From: Prevotellaceae bacterium
GTDB lineage: Bacteria; Bacteroidota; Bacteroidia; Bacteroidales; UBA932
Assembly (NCBI GenBank): GCA_031267155.1
Contig: JAIRZR010000123.1
Span: forward strand, 1 to 11,478
Reading direction: 5' to 3'
DNA length: 11,478 bases
Positions 1-5,770 of this stretch are shown in pieces. The notes under the pieces are model-generated. The model had not been told where the DNA came from. It saw only the letters and a program-made list of their open reading frames with translations, and searched no databases. Both the position numbers and the translations under genes were made by a program. The stretch's first letter is position 1. Every line of letters starts with the position of its first letter.

Positions 1-281
1 ACTTCGGAGTAGACGCGGCGGAACCGCATTTCGTTCCCGTTGACCAGCAGGATGATTTCCGCCTCGCTGTCGAGACGGTGCGCGCCGCAGGGCTTGATCA
101 TGAAGTCTTCGCGGCCCAGATGATCCTTGCCGAATAAAACCCAGACGAATGCGTCAAACAGGGTCGTCTTGCCGGTGCCGTTGGCGCCTGCTATCGTCGT
201 CTCTCTTCCGGAGAACTCGAACGACTGATTTTTTGCTCCTTTCCAGTTGCGGAGCGTGATTTGCTTTAAATATATTTCCAT
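1..281 (-). CDS. AAA ATPase, SbcC/Rad50-like, N-terminal part (runs off the window)
   Basis: The first 93 codons are visible; the rest lies beyond the left edge. The protein opens with a beta-strand start typical of SMC/SbcC/RecF-type ATPases (MEIYLKQITLRNWKGAK), followed by a Walker A motif GANGTGKT at residues 32-39 and then the phrase TLFDAFVWVLFGKD, which is characteristic of the SbcC/Rad50 N-terminal lobe (AAA_23 type). In that family the Walker B half lies at the far C-terminus after a long coiled coil, so it cannot be checked here. Phage members are generally linked to DNA recombination or replication. The ATG at 281 is the only sensible start, directly before the conserved strand. It is the last visible gene of the leftward operon, 47 nt after the 80-aa gene. 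Confidence 0.85.
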   Translation of the reverse strand, partial: MEIYLKQITLRNWKGAKNQSFEFSGRETTIAGANGTGKTTLFDAFVWVLFGKDHLGREDFMIKPCGAHRLDSEAEIILLVNGNEMRFRRVYSE

Positions 282-328
282 AATTCAAAAATTTAAAAAT
301 TCATGTTCGTTGATTTCGTGACTTGCTC

Positions 329-571
329 TCATGCGGTATATGTTTTTCTTTCAAAGGCGTCGTCTACCATGCGCCGGAGCGTCACCATCTTTCGGCGAAG
401 GCGGGCGATGGCTTCGGCTTTTGAGGTGGCGTCAAAGAGGAGGCATACTTCCAGATCGGGAAGGTGAATGATGAGGTCGATGTCTTCAAGGCATTCACCG
501 TACTTTTCGCTGGCCCGCTCGGGTAGGGATTTTATCCATGCGGGGCGGCTGTTTTCTACTTTCCAGTTCAT
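329..571 (-). CDS. hypothetical protein, 80 aa
   Basis: Small soluble protein of unknown function. The N-terminal half has a hydrophobic core (DIDLIIHLPDLEVCLLFDATS, about residues 30-50). The C-terminal half is a predicted basic helix (KAEAIARLRRKMVTLRRMVDDAF). There is no signal peptide or membrane segment. Its ATG overlaps the stop of the preceding gene (568-918) in an ATGA arrangement, which indicates translational coupling and supports both genes. Placed between the tandem paralogues and the SbcC-like ATPase, it is likely an accessory gene of the phage early module. No family is recognised. Confidence 0.7.
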   Translation of the reverse strand: MNWKVENSRPAWIKSLPERASEKYGECLEDIDLIIHLPDLEVCLLFDATSKAEAIARLRRKMVTLRRMVDDAFERKTYTA

Positions 572-918
572 ATTGCCTCCTCCTCCGTTTGGGCCTCGAT
601 CTCGGCGATAAGGCCTTCCAGCACCTCAACCCGCCGCTGCCGGTTTTCCTCCGTCCGGGCCGATCCGAACCAGCCGCCCATGCCGTACAGGGGAGCCTCC
701 TCCGGCTTATATCCCAGTAATTCGGGAAAGTGATACAGCGCGCAATCCGTATCATTCATTTCCCAGTCAGAATCACTCGGGGAAAAACCGCTCTGCAACA
801 GATGATACACAATAAGGCAGCATATATACCAGCCATCGTGACGCTCACTCTCGAGCACCCTGTCAAGTATCGCCAAACGCGCCTTATTGCACAGTTTTTT
901 TTCAGTTTTCTTTTCCAT
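568..918 (-). CDS. hypothetical protein, tandem paralogue B, 116 aa
   Basis: Unknown function, clearly homologous to the neighbouring gene at 922-1257. Shared positions include NKxRLxxL near the start, GWYIC/GYIC, LLxSG, FPExLxYKP, GWFGxxRxEN and RRVEVxxxLIxEI near the end. The conserved tryptophan, tyrosine and cysteine residues suggest a compact fold, but no catalytic motif is seen. The start at 918 is supported by alignment of MEKK with the paralogue. It begins only 3 nt after the upstream paralogue stops and overlaps the next gene by 4 nt. It probably arose by gene duplication within the phage and then diverged. Confidence 0.75.
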   Translation of the reverse strand: MEKKTEKKLCNKARLAILDRVLESERHDGWYICCLIVYHLLQSGFSPSDSDWEMNDTDCALYHFPELLGYKPEEAPLYGMGGWFGSARTEENRQRRVEVLEGLIAEIEAQTEEEAI

Positions 919-921
919 AAT

Positions 922-1257
922 TCATAATTTACTCTCATCCTGTAATTTAATCTCGTCAATCAGATCTTTCATCACCTCCACCCGCTTATCCCGGTTCTCT
1001 TTCAGGCGCACCGGCCCGAACCATCCGTACAGTTTATGCATTCCAACATCTTTCGGTTTATAATCAAGTATTTCAGGGAAATATTCCAATGTACAGAAGA
1101 TGGCCTCCCGGTTCCTCTCTTCTTCCGGCGAGACGATACCGCTCCGCAGCAGCGCGAACTGAATAGCGGGGCATATATACCCGCTGTAATCATACATGTC
1201 TTCGAGCGCCAACTCCAGCACCTTTAACCGTGTTTTGTTATCAATTTTCTTTTCCAC
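922..1257 (-). CDS. hypothetical protein, tandem paralogue A, 111 aa (GTG start)
   Basis: Unknown function; paralogue of the gene at 568-918. It has the same sequence of conserved blocks: NKTRLKVL, SGYIC, LLRSG, YFPEILDYKP, GWFGPVR, ENRDKRVEV and LIDEI. The start is a GTG at 1257, one nucleotide after the stop of the 59-aa membrane protein gene. This choice rests on the matching MEKK opening of the paralogue and on the tight operon spacing. The protein is soluble and mixed alpha/beta in appearance, without signal peptide. Its partner or substrate is unknown. Confidence 0.75.
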   Translation of the reverse strand: MEKKIDNKTRLKVLELALEDMYDYSGYICPAIQFALLRSGIVSPEEERNREAIFCTLEYFPEILDYKPKDVGMHKLYGWFGPVRLKENRDKRVEVMKDLIDEIKLQDESKL

Positions 1258-1258
1258 G

Positions 1259-1438
1259 TTACCACTTCTTGAGGATTACCCATGCTACTATAGCGCTTAT
1301 GGCCGCGCCCGGAAGATGCCACCATGCGCCGTGTACCGCAACGGCCCACAGGCCGAACAGCGCGATGAGGGCGAAGAATCCGGCAAATATGATGCGGAAA
1401 GCGGATTCGATTTTTAGAAAGTCGATTTTCTTTTTCAT
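1259..1438 (-). CDS. small membrane protein, 59 aa, two predicted transmembrane helices
   Basis: Short reading frame starting MKKKIDFLKIESAFRI and ending VAWVILKKW, stop TAA at 1261-1259. It has a positively charged N-terminus, a first hydrophobic helix at about residues 15-35 (IIFAGFFALIALFGLWAVAV) and a second at about 43-56, then a basic C-terminal tail. A two-helix hairpin in the inner membrane with both ends in the cytoplasm fits the positive-inside rule. It lies 19 nt after the 81-aa gene and 1 nt before the GTG of paralogue A, so it fills an otherwise empty operon gap exactly. Small holin-like or superinfection-exclusion proteins can look like this, but nothing specific identifies its role. 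Confidence 0.65.
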   Translation of the reverse strand: MKKKIDFLKIESAFRIIFAGFFALIALFGLWAVAVHGAWWHLPGAAISAIVAWVILKKW

Positions 1439-1457
1439 TTGATTATGAGTTTGTTCT

Positions 1458-1703
1458 TTAAATGGTTTGTTCTTTGGCTGATGCCTTGAGGAGTTCCTTC
1501 AGTTTGTAGCTGATGCCGTTTTCGCCTCTCAGGTATTTTTTTACCCTCCGATCCTTTACCCACCTCTCTACGGTTGTGCGCCCAAAACGGCGGTATGCCT
1601 TATTCTGGGAGATTTCATTGTGCGCTTCCACGTCCTGCTCTATGAGAAAGAGCACATATTCCACGAGAGAGGGGGTTGCCTGGATGTCGAAGGACTGTTT
1701 CAT
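1458..1703 (-). CDS. small putative DNA-binding (HTH-like) protein, 81 aa
   Basis: The start at 1703 (MKQSFDIQATPSLVEYVLF) is preferred over an in-frame upstream extension because its ATG overlaps the stop of the antirepressor gene by 4 nt (ATGA). The C-terminal half (NKAYRRFGRTTVERWVKDRRVKKYLRG, about residues 35-62) resembles a helix-turn-helix of the excisionase or terminase-small-subunit type: a first helix, a short turn, then a basic recognition-like helix with TVERWVKDRRV. The N-terminal half is acidic and amphipathic and may dimerise. It is probably a phage regulatory or DNA-processing accessory protein; the precise function is not known. Confidence 0.7.
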   Translation of the reverse strand: MKQSFDIQATPSLVEYVLFLIEQDVEAHNEISQNKAYRRFGRTTVERWVKDRRVKKYLRGENGISYKLKELLKASAKEQTI

Positions 1704-2506
1704 GCCGGGCCTCCCCTCTTTTCGGTTAACAGCTTGTGAACGAAGCGGCGTCCGGCTTCCGTCCATACGGTGAATGTTTTGGTTCCGATGGAGCCGTCGG
1801 AGCGGGCGAAATGGTGCGTGCGGGATTTGGTGTAGCCCACCTGATAGCGGGCGTAGAGGAAGTACTGGCCGGACTGACGGAATATGATGCCGTGCTCGCG
1901 CAGCCAGCGCTCCAGTGCGATGGCCGACATATCCAGTTCTTTGGCGACCTGTGTCATGGTGTAGGTGCTGTCGGCCATCAGTACGGTGTCGGTATAGGCG
2001 GCTTTGGGGGCGAGTGTCCTGACTTCGTCTGTCAGGAGTTCATTCTGTCCTTCGAGCATCTGAACACGCTGCTTGTGGCGATTGATGGTCTCCTGTGCTA
2101 CCTGCAAGGCACGCGCCATGATTAATTCGGGCGTGTCGTCGGCGCCGGATAAGATATAACCGCCGGTTTTGCGGATGGAGGGGAGGACTTCGTCGAATAT
2201 CCAATCCTGAAATTTTTCGGCGTCAGGTAAATGAGAGTGCATTATCAAACGATAAACATTTGATTCTCCAATGATTATTACATTCGTCCCTCCAACTCCG
2301 TTAGAATGAGGAATATAAGCGGTGTTCCAATTCAGGACATCGCCTGACTTACAATGAGTTGCAATCGCGTGTTGAGGTTCTTTATACCCTAATGATTTGG
2401 CAACATCATTTGCAACAAACATTACCTGTCCGTTCTTTTCGATTATTCGGACTTCACCGAATAGATCGTTGCTAAAAATTTGAATGTCTGCTTCCATGCG
2501 TTTCAT
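1700..2506 (-). CDS. phage antirepressor, BRO-N plus KilAC domains
   Basis: This 268-aa protein has two recognisable phage domains. Residues about 5-115 form a BRO-N domain (start DIQIFSN, then VMFVANDVAKSLGY, VYRLIMHSHLPDAEKF and WIFDEVLPSIRKTGGY). After a helical linker, residues about 165-262 form a KilAC/ANT C-terminal domain (LAPKAAYTDTVL, TMTQVAKELDMSAIALERWL, GYTKSRTHHF, TVWTEAGRRFVHKLL). Such antirepressors counteract phage repressors on induction or superinfection; that role is inferred from the family. The reading frame is open far upstream, but the extension is arginine-rich and lies out of frame over the excisionase-like gene, so the start at 2506 (MKRMEADIQ), 2 nt after that gene stops, is chosen. 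A second ATG at 2497 is possible. Confidence 0.9.
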   Translation of the reverse strand: MKRMEADIQIFSNDLFGEVRIIEKNGQVMFVANDVAKSLGYKEPQHAIATHCKSGDVLNWNTAYIPHSNGVGGTNVIIIGESNVYRLIMHSHLPDAEKFQDWIFDEVLPSIRKTGGYILSGADDTPELIMARALQVAQETINRHKQRVQMLEGQNELLTDEVRTLAPKAAYTDTVLMADSTYTMTQVAKELDMSAIALERWLREHGIIFRQSGQYFLYARYQVGYTKSRTHHFARSDGSIGTKTFTVWTEAGRRFVHKLLTEKRGGPA

Positions 2507-2508
2507 TT

Positions 2509-2787
2509 TTATTTTCGTTCCTGCGAAAGTCGTTCGGCGGCTTTGAGGGCGGCGATTTCGGAGCGGCTGTAATACTTTTTGCTGTTCTTCGAGGTCGACC
2601 GTCTGTATGCGTTCAGCTTCTTTTCGCGGATCATCCTGTCGAGCCATCGGCGGTCGCCGGCCACACGGCAGGCTTCGGTACGGGTGATTTCGTCTGCGGC
2701 GGGACACATCTGCCGGCAGGCTTTTATGGCGCCCATCTCGGACATCTCCATGATGAACTGCTTTAACTGAAAAAGATCAACCTCCAT
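2509..2787 (-). CDS. excisionase-like / MerR-type winged HTH protein, 92 aa
   Basis: The central part (EITRTEACRVAGDRRWLDRMI, about residues 33-53) followed by REKKLNAYRRSTSKNSKKYYSRSEIAAL matches the general pattern of small excisionase/MerR-like winged-helix proteins: a helix-turn-helix, a short wing with basic residues, then a tyrosine-containing strand and a C-terminal helix. Such proteins bind and bend DNA, for example to direct excision of the element, and some act as regulators. It overlaps the preceding 93-aa gene by 11 nt and is followed after 2 nt by the antirepressor. An internal methionine at residue 13 is an alternative start. Assignment to Xis rather than a transcription regulator is not possible from sequence alone. 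Confidence 0.75.
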   Translation of the reverse strand: MEVDLFQLKQFIMEMSEMGAIKACRQMCPAADEITRTEACRVAGDRRWLDRMIREKKLNAYRRSTSKNSKKYYSRSEIAALKAAERLSQERK

Positions 2788-3058
2788 AGCGCGCTTTCGT
2801 ATGAGATTTGAATATCCGTCTCACGCCTTTTACAAATTCCGTCCATTTCATTGTGGAGAGAATGCTCTTCAGGGTGTCGCGGTCAAGTTCACCACGGGTG
2901 TTTCTGAGATAAAAATTCGCATCATCCCGAACGATGTCCATTTCGTCCGCCAGGGCTTCTATAACCTCCTGCACGGTTGCACCCGGGCTTACCCCGATAG
3001 AAAGTTCCGAAGGAATACTGCCGGATGTTTTCGTGACTGTAATTTTGATTTTCCTCAT
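2777..3058 (-). CDS. hypothetical 93-aa protein with ubiquitin-like (beta-grasp) pattern
   Basis: The N-terminal strand MRKIKITVTK, a second strand ELSIGVSPG, a helix TVQEVIEALADEMD, a strand with FYLRNTRGEL and a following DRDTLKSI segment give the order beta-beta-alpha-beta expected of the beta-grasp fold, including the YxLRNxxGxLLD-like phrase seen in YukD/EsaB-type ubiquitin-like proteins. A basic tail follows (KSHTKARYGG), and the protein ends in Arg-Tyr-Gly-Gly. The fold is an inference from pattern only. It has no lipid or signal peptide. It is the third gene of the leftward operon, separated from the 279-aa gene by a 177-nt gap without a gene, and overlaps the excisionase-like gene by 11 nt. 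Confidence 0.65.
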   Translation of the reverse strand: MRKIKITVTKTSGSIPSELSIGVSPGATVQEVIEALADEMDIVRDDANFYLRNTRGELDRDTLKSILSTMKWTEFVKGVRRIFKSHTKARYGG

Positions 3059-3235
3059 GATTCTTTGCTGTTACGTTCTTCCTTTCCCGTTAAAATCGCA
3101 AAACTTTCGCCTTTTGACTGTTTGTTAAATTCCGTACTGCGGCTGTCATTTTCTGCTGATTGTATGGGTTGTTTGTTTACTCTTTTTTTTGTTTTACAAT
3201 TAAATTATTCTGTTATTTAAGTTTATATGATTATT
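3059..3235. other. 177-nt non-coding spacer in the leftward operon
   Basis: No convincing gene on either strand. The spacer contains an A/T-rich tract with a run of eight T on the plus strand (about 3183-3190). No stable hairpin was found next to that run, so I do not call a terminator. The segment nearer 3058 contains GGAAAGGAAGAACG-like purine-rich sequence on the minus strand that may assist translation of the 93-aa gene. A secondary promoter for the genes downstream (below 3058) is possible but no clean TAnnTTTG element was seen. Confidence 0.4.
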
Positions 3236-4075
3236 TCAATTCAATTCGGGCACAACAAGTTCGGGATCGTTCGCTTCGTCGCCCCACTTGGCGACCACCA
3301 GGTAGCCTCCGTTTACCGGCTGCAGGACGATCGGATCCAGGTTCTTTTGGATTTTCCTGAACATGGATTCCGGAGCGGCAATCATAAGGCCGGAATTTGA
3401 GACTTGATGCATTTTGATGTTCGACATTAGAATGTCTCTTTGGGGTACGCCCTTAGCCTCGAAAAACACCATAAGCTCTAATTCAGACGGGGGCGTTTTG
3501 CCTTCATGTTTATGCAAAAAGGGTTTTAAATGATAATCAGCGACAAGTGCGCCGATACCATGTGTCCGACCTGATCGTTCCGCCCATTCCCGTATTCTTT
3601 CGATTTCTATGCCCGTATTTTTATCTCGCACTCTAAGTTCGTATACGAGTGTATCATCCGGCATATCGACATCTTCTATTTCGTCAAGCCAGTATTCTAT
3701 CTCGAACAGTTTTTGCTCCGGCACACCACCGACATATTCGGACACGGGTTTTGCGACAAGACTGTATTTCAGGCAAATTTCGTCCAACTGTTTTTTGACA
3801 ATGAATTTGAGGCCGGGATATTTTGCCCTGTACTTTTGTGCAAATTCATGTGCCGTCCGTTGCTCTTCAAGAGATCTCAGGTAAGATTCTCTGTCTTCGT
3901 CGAATCTTTCAAGCTGGCCAACTTCACTGCATCTGCTAAAACCAAGTTTTTTCAACCGTTCCGCTTTTTCCTTAATCACTTCTTTTTTCGGAAAGTTATC
4001 TTCCGGCATCACAAGCAACCCGTCTGACTCCAGATCGAATGCCTCATGAATCTGTTTTGCTGTTACTGTTTCCAT
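3236..4075 (-). CDS. hypothetical phage early protein, 279 aa
   Basis: Soluble, highly charged protein of unknown function. The N-terminal part (residues 1-60) is acidic with a helix KKEVIKEKAERLKKLGFSRCSE. Residues about 60-95 are strongly helical (FDEDRESYLRSLEEQRTAHEF). The middle contains KFIVKKQLDEICLKYSLVAKPVSEYVGGVPE. The C-terminal third carries hydrophobic strand segments (LMVFFEAKG, SGLMIAAPESMF, GGYLVVAKWGDEA) and ends with an acidic tail, NDPELVVPELN. No signal peptide, membrane span or known catalytic motif was found. The start at 4075 (METVTAKQIHEAF) follows the 67-aa HTH gene by 53 nt. The position close to the promoter suggests an early regulatory or host-interaction protein, but this is only positional. 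Confidence 0.75.
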   Translation of the reverse strand: METVTAKQIHEAFDLESDGLLVMPEDNFPKKEVIKEKAERLKKLGFSRCSEVGQLERFDEDRESYLRSLEEQRTAHEFAQKYRAKYPGLKFIVKKQLDEICLKYSLVAKPVSEYVGGVPEQKLFEIEYWLDEIEDVDMPDDTLVYELRVRDKNTGIEIERIREWAERSGRTHGIGALVADYHLKPFLHKHEGKTPPSELELMVFFEAKGVPQRDILMSNIKMHQVSNSGLMIAAPESMFRKIQKNLDPIVLQPVNGGYLVVAKWGDEANDPELVVPELN

Positions 4076-4128
4076 ATTATTAATGTATAAGCTATGATTG
4101 TTTGGGTTGTACTTTGTGTCTATTCATA

Positions 4129-4332
4129 TTATACATTGATGGTATTACCATCCTTCCTTAGTCGTCTCTTTGGCACTGCCACACCTCCGGCCCGTAGCGC
4201 CTCTGCACGAATCCGTTCTGTCATATCTCCCAGGGTACGCCCGCGAAGTGCGTTGCGCACAGTCTGATCCGTCACCTCGAACAGTCGGCCCATTCGGCTC
4301 GTTTCGCCCCGTTCTACTAAAATTCTTTTCAT
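4129..4332 (-). CDS. small HTH regulator, first gene of the leftward operon, 67 aa
   Basis: The segment ETSRMGRLFEVTDQTVRNAL (about residues 10-29) is a clear helix-turn-helix: a first helix, the turn around FEVT and a recognition helix DQTVRNALRGRT. The following helix DMTERIRAEALRAGG is typical of small Bacteroidales phage regulators. The tail is basic (PKRRLRKDG). The start at 4332 is preceded on the minus strand by AAAGGAAC about 10 nt upstream, a plausible ribosome binding site. As the first gene behind the operator region and divergent from the 118-aa repressor-like gene, it could be a Cro-like early regulator; this is inferred from position and size. Confidence 0.75.
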   Translation of the reverse strand: MKRILVERGETSRMGRLFEVTDQTVRNALRGRTLGDMTERIRAEALRAGGVAVPKRRLRKDGNTINV

Positions 4333-4380
4333 TTTTTACGTTCCTTTTGTTTAAAAATTTGTATCTTTGTCTTTTGTCCG

Positions 4381-4415
4381 AATCATTTTGGATTCTTTTT
4401 TGAATTTGAATGATT
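4381..4415. promoter_or_regulatory. putative operator O1 (inverted AATCATT / AATGATT half-sites)
   Basis: The half-sites AATCATT (4381-4387) and AATGATT (4409-4415) are separated by 21 nt; including one more base on each side, GAATCATT/AATGATTC gives 8-bp arms. The spacing nearly equals that in the neighbouring 46-bp palindrome (20 nt), so both are probably bound by the same dimeric regulator. It lies in the predicted 5' leader of the leftward transcript. Confidence 0.55.
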
Positions 4416-4422
4416 CAGGGGA

Positions 4423-4430
4423 CAAAGATA
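4423..4430 (-). promoter_or_regulatory. leftward promoter, -7 element TATCTTTG
   Basis: Read on the minus strand the bases are TATCTTTG, a perfect match to the Bacteroidota -7 consensus TAnnTTTG. No clear TTTG -33 element was found at the usual distance upstream. The start point would lie near 4416, leaving a leader of roughly 80 nt before the 67-aa HTH gene. The element overlaps the left arm of the 46-bp palindrome, so binding there would block transcription. Confidence 0.6.
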
Positions 4431-4469
4431 ATCATTTATAATTACGAGTAATCATAAATGATTATCTTT
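4424..4469. promoter_or_regulatory. 46-bp near-perfect palindrome, putative main operator O2
   Basis: The two outer arms (4424-4439 and 4454-4469) are perfect 16-bp inverted repeats, AAAGATAATCATTTAT and its complement. The inner part ATTAC-GA-GTAAT (4441-4452) is also symmetric around the same centre. Of 23 base pairs only two do not match (4440/4453 and the central pair). The left arm carries the leftward -7 element and the right arm ends in the similar TATCTTTT on the plus strand. It is most likely a repressor binding site rather than a terminator, because it sits between divergent genes. Confidence 0.75.
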
Positions 4470-4625
4470 TATCGTCCGGATATGCAATTTGGAATGATTA
4501 TAAAAACCAAAAGGTTATAGCCGTATGAATTTCTGTTATTTGGGTGCAATGTTTGCGGACAGAGTAATCAAATATAAGTACTTTATTTTTCATAGATAAT
4601 TACTAATCAACTAATTTTAACCAGT

Positions 4626-4982
4626 ATGAAATACGAACGTATACACATCGGAAGCATCATTAAAGATGAGGTAAAGAGACAGAAGAAAACGTTTGTCTCT
4701 TTTGCTCAAGATATTGGACTGCAGAAACAAAACGTAGATAAAAAAGTCTTTAGTCAGCAAGGATTGGACACTGACTTTTTAATGCTTATATCTGAAAAAC
4801 TTGATTTTGATTTCTTCGATTATTATCGCCCCAAATCAGAGGGTAATCAAAATAGATTATCCGGAGAGATAAAAGCGACTTTCTCTATTGAATTAGGGGC
4901 AAAAAAGCAAGATCGCTCCTTTCGGTTTTTGTTCGGAGAAAACGACATAAAAATCGTTGATAATGAGATACAGGACTTATAA
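4626..4982 (+). CDS. phage/element repressor-like HTH protein, 118 aa
   Basis: The N-terminal half (IHIGSIIKDEVKRQKKTFVS, then FAQDIGLQKQNVDKKVF, then DTDFLMLISEKLDFDFFDYY; residues about 6-68) fits an XRE/Cro-CI-like helix-turn-helix domain of the kind common on Bacteroidales mobile elements. The C-terminal half (residues about 75-118) looks like a small beta-rich domain (IKATFSIELG, RSFRFLFGENDIKIVD) that may mediate dimerisation. There is no S24 peptidase domain, so classical RecA-driven self-cleavage is not expected. It is transcribed away from the early operon across the operator region, the standard position for a lysogeny repressor. The repressor role is inferred. Confidence 0.75.
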   Translation: MKYERIHIGSIIKDEVKRQKKTFVSFAQDIGLQKQNVDKKVFSQQGLDTDFLMLISEKLDFDFFDYYRPKSEGNQNRLSGEIKATFSIELGAKKQDRSFRFLFGENDIKIVDNEIQDL

Positions 4983-5073
4983 TAATAAAATATAAGATTC
5001 AACATACGTGTAGATTCTATTAAAATATTGAATGACTAATATTATAATGTATTTATTATTAAATTATTTAATT

Positions 5074-5367
5074 ATGGAAACAAAAACATTAGATCGAGAA
5101 TTTGCGGAAAAAGAAGTCGTAAAACTAAAGAAGGCTTTTCCGAATTATCCGGAAGCCTTTTTCGATATGCTGATTGAACGGATACTTGCCAATGACATTG
5201 TTGAAATTCAATTGGAGATGACTATTGATTACGTAATTGATACAGTCAAAAGTAACCAATTATCAATTGCAGATGTTATTGAGGCGAGTGGTAGATTCTA
5301 TTGGGATGGTCGTGAATCCAGAAAAGAGTTGAATGATTGCGAGCCCGGAGGTCGTTGTTCAGATTAA
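5074..5367 (+). CDS. hypothetical protein, 97 aa
   Basis: Unknown function. The start METKTLDREFAEKEV at 5074 is preferred over an upstream in-frame ATG at 5032, because the 14 extra residues (mostly Leu, Ile, Asn, Tyr) come from AT-rich leader. The protein is mostly helical: EKEVVKLKKAFPNYPEAFFDMLIERI, then EIQLEMTIDYVIDTVKSNQLSIADVIEAS. The C-terminal part has GRFYWDGRESRKEL. It ends in a short hydrophilic tail overlapped by the next small frame. Codon use is AT-rich like the rest of the cargo block. The gap of 91 nt from the repressor-like gene shows no hairpin, so read-through from that gene is possible. Confidence 0.65.
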   Translation: METKTLDREFAEKEVVKLKKAFPNYPEAFFDMLIERILANDIVEIQLEMTIDYVIDTVKSNQLSIADVIEASGRFYWDGRESRKELNDCEPGGRCSD

Positions 5368-5443
5368 AATCAAAGGGAGCAAAAGAGTGCACCTTTTGGA
5401 TATGATATTTGAAGATAAAAATTTAGAGGTATTAAACAAATAA
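5333..5443 (+). CDS. possible small protein, 36 aa, overlapping the previous gene
   Basis: A frame starting ATG at 5333 encodes MIASPEVVVQIKIKGSKRVH and continues LLDMIFEDKNLEVLNK. It overlaps the last 35 nt of the 97-aa gene in another frame. A GAAAAGAG purine stretch precedes the ATG. The alternating hydrophobic/basic pattern looks protein-like rather than random. It may be a translationally coupled small protein, or the displaced C-terminus of the 97-aa gene after a frameshift (the two frames differ by one base). Support is limited to sequence appearance. Confidence 0.35.
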   Translation: MIASPEVVVQIKIKGSKRVHLLDMIFEDKNLEVLNK

Positions 5444-5455
5444 AACTGAGCGAAT

Positions 5456-5748
5456 ATGACTACTAAAGATTTAACAAAAGAAGAAGCAATTGCAATAGAT
5501 GCCATTTTGCAAAAAAAATACAAAATGGTGGATGTCACAAAGTATGTAAGGACGCAATAGGAGAGAATGAATATGACAAAAATCGCCGATATCTTAGTTA
5601 TCTCATATTCGAAGGTCTTGCATGGCATATGAGCGATTCTTGTGATGCAATACACGTACGATTTATTACGGAAAAAGGAAAATTGCTTCTCGCAACAGGA
5701 GGGTTAACCATTGGTTTTAAAGAAGACATGAATGGGCTAAATGATTAA
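5456..5748 (+). pseudogene. hypothetical gene split by a -1 frameshift near an A8 run
   Basis: The first frame (5456-5560) encodes MTTKDLTKEEAIAIDAILQK and stops after 34 codons. The -1 frame continues without a stop through EYDKNRRYLSYLIFEGLAW, then DAIHVRFITEKGKLLLATGG, to a TAA at 5746-5748. Both parts look like real protein. The A8 run at 5511-5518 (codons CAA AAA AAA TAC) is the likeliest junction; shifting there gives a continuous product of about 97 residues. This could be a disabling mutation, an assembly or sequencing homopolymer error, or programmed -1 frameshifting on A_AAA_AAA. The family is not recognised. Confidence 0.55.
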
Positions 5749-5770
5749 TATATTAATAAATAATAGAGAT

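Larger units (their letters stand above)
4333..4625. promoter_or_regulatory. divergent control region between early operon and repressor-like gene
   Basis: AT-rich 293-nt region without a gene. It contains five copies of the 7-mer AATGATT or its reverse: inverted at 4381-4387 and 4430-4436, direct at 4409-4415, 4457-4463 and 4493-4499. They are arranged as two inverted pairs plus one single site. A leftward TAnnTTTG promoter element overlaps one pair. A second TATCTTTG is present on the plus strand at 4362-4369. This is the expected architecture for a lysogeny switch; the binding protein is not proven. Confidence 0.75.

Noticed and set aside
1704..1766. N-terminal extension of the 81-aa HTH-like protein
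   Set aside because: It would overlap the conserved KilAC end of the antirepressor; the ATG at 1703 has an ATGA overlap typical of coupled genes.
2507..2707. N-terminal extension of the antirepressor frame (67 extra residues)
   Set aside because: The extension is arginine/proline-rich, not part of the BRO-N domain, and lies entirely over the out-of-frame excisionase-like gene.
4424..4469. Reading the 46-bp palindrome as a bidirectional terminator
   Set aside because: It lies between divergent genes, overlaps a promoter element and shares half-sites with neighbouring repeats; the stem is AT-rich and there is no gene end nearby.
5359..5655. Minus-strand frame of 98 codons
   Set aside because: Antisense to the frameshifted gene, hydrophobic by chance from AT-rich DNA, no ribosome binding site.
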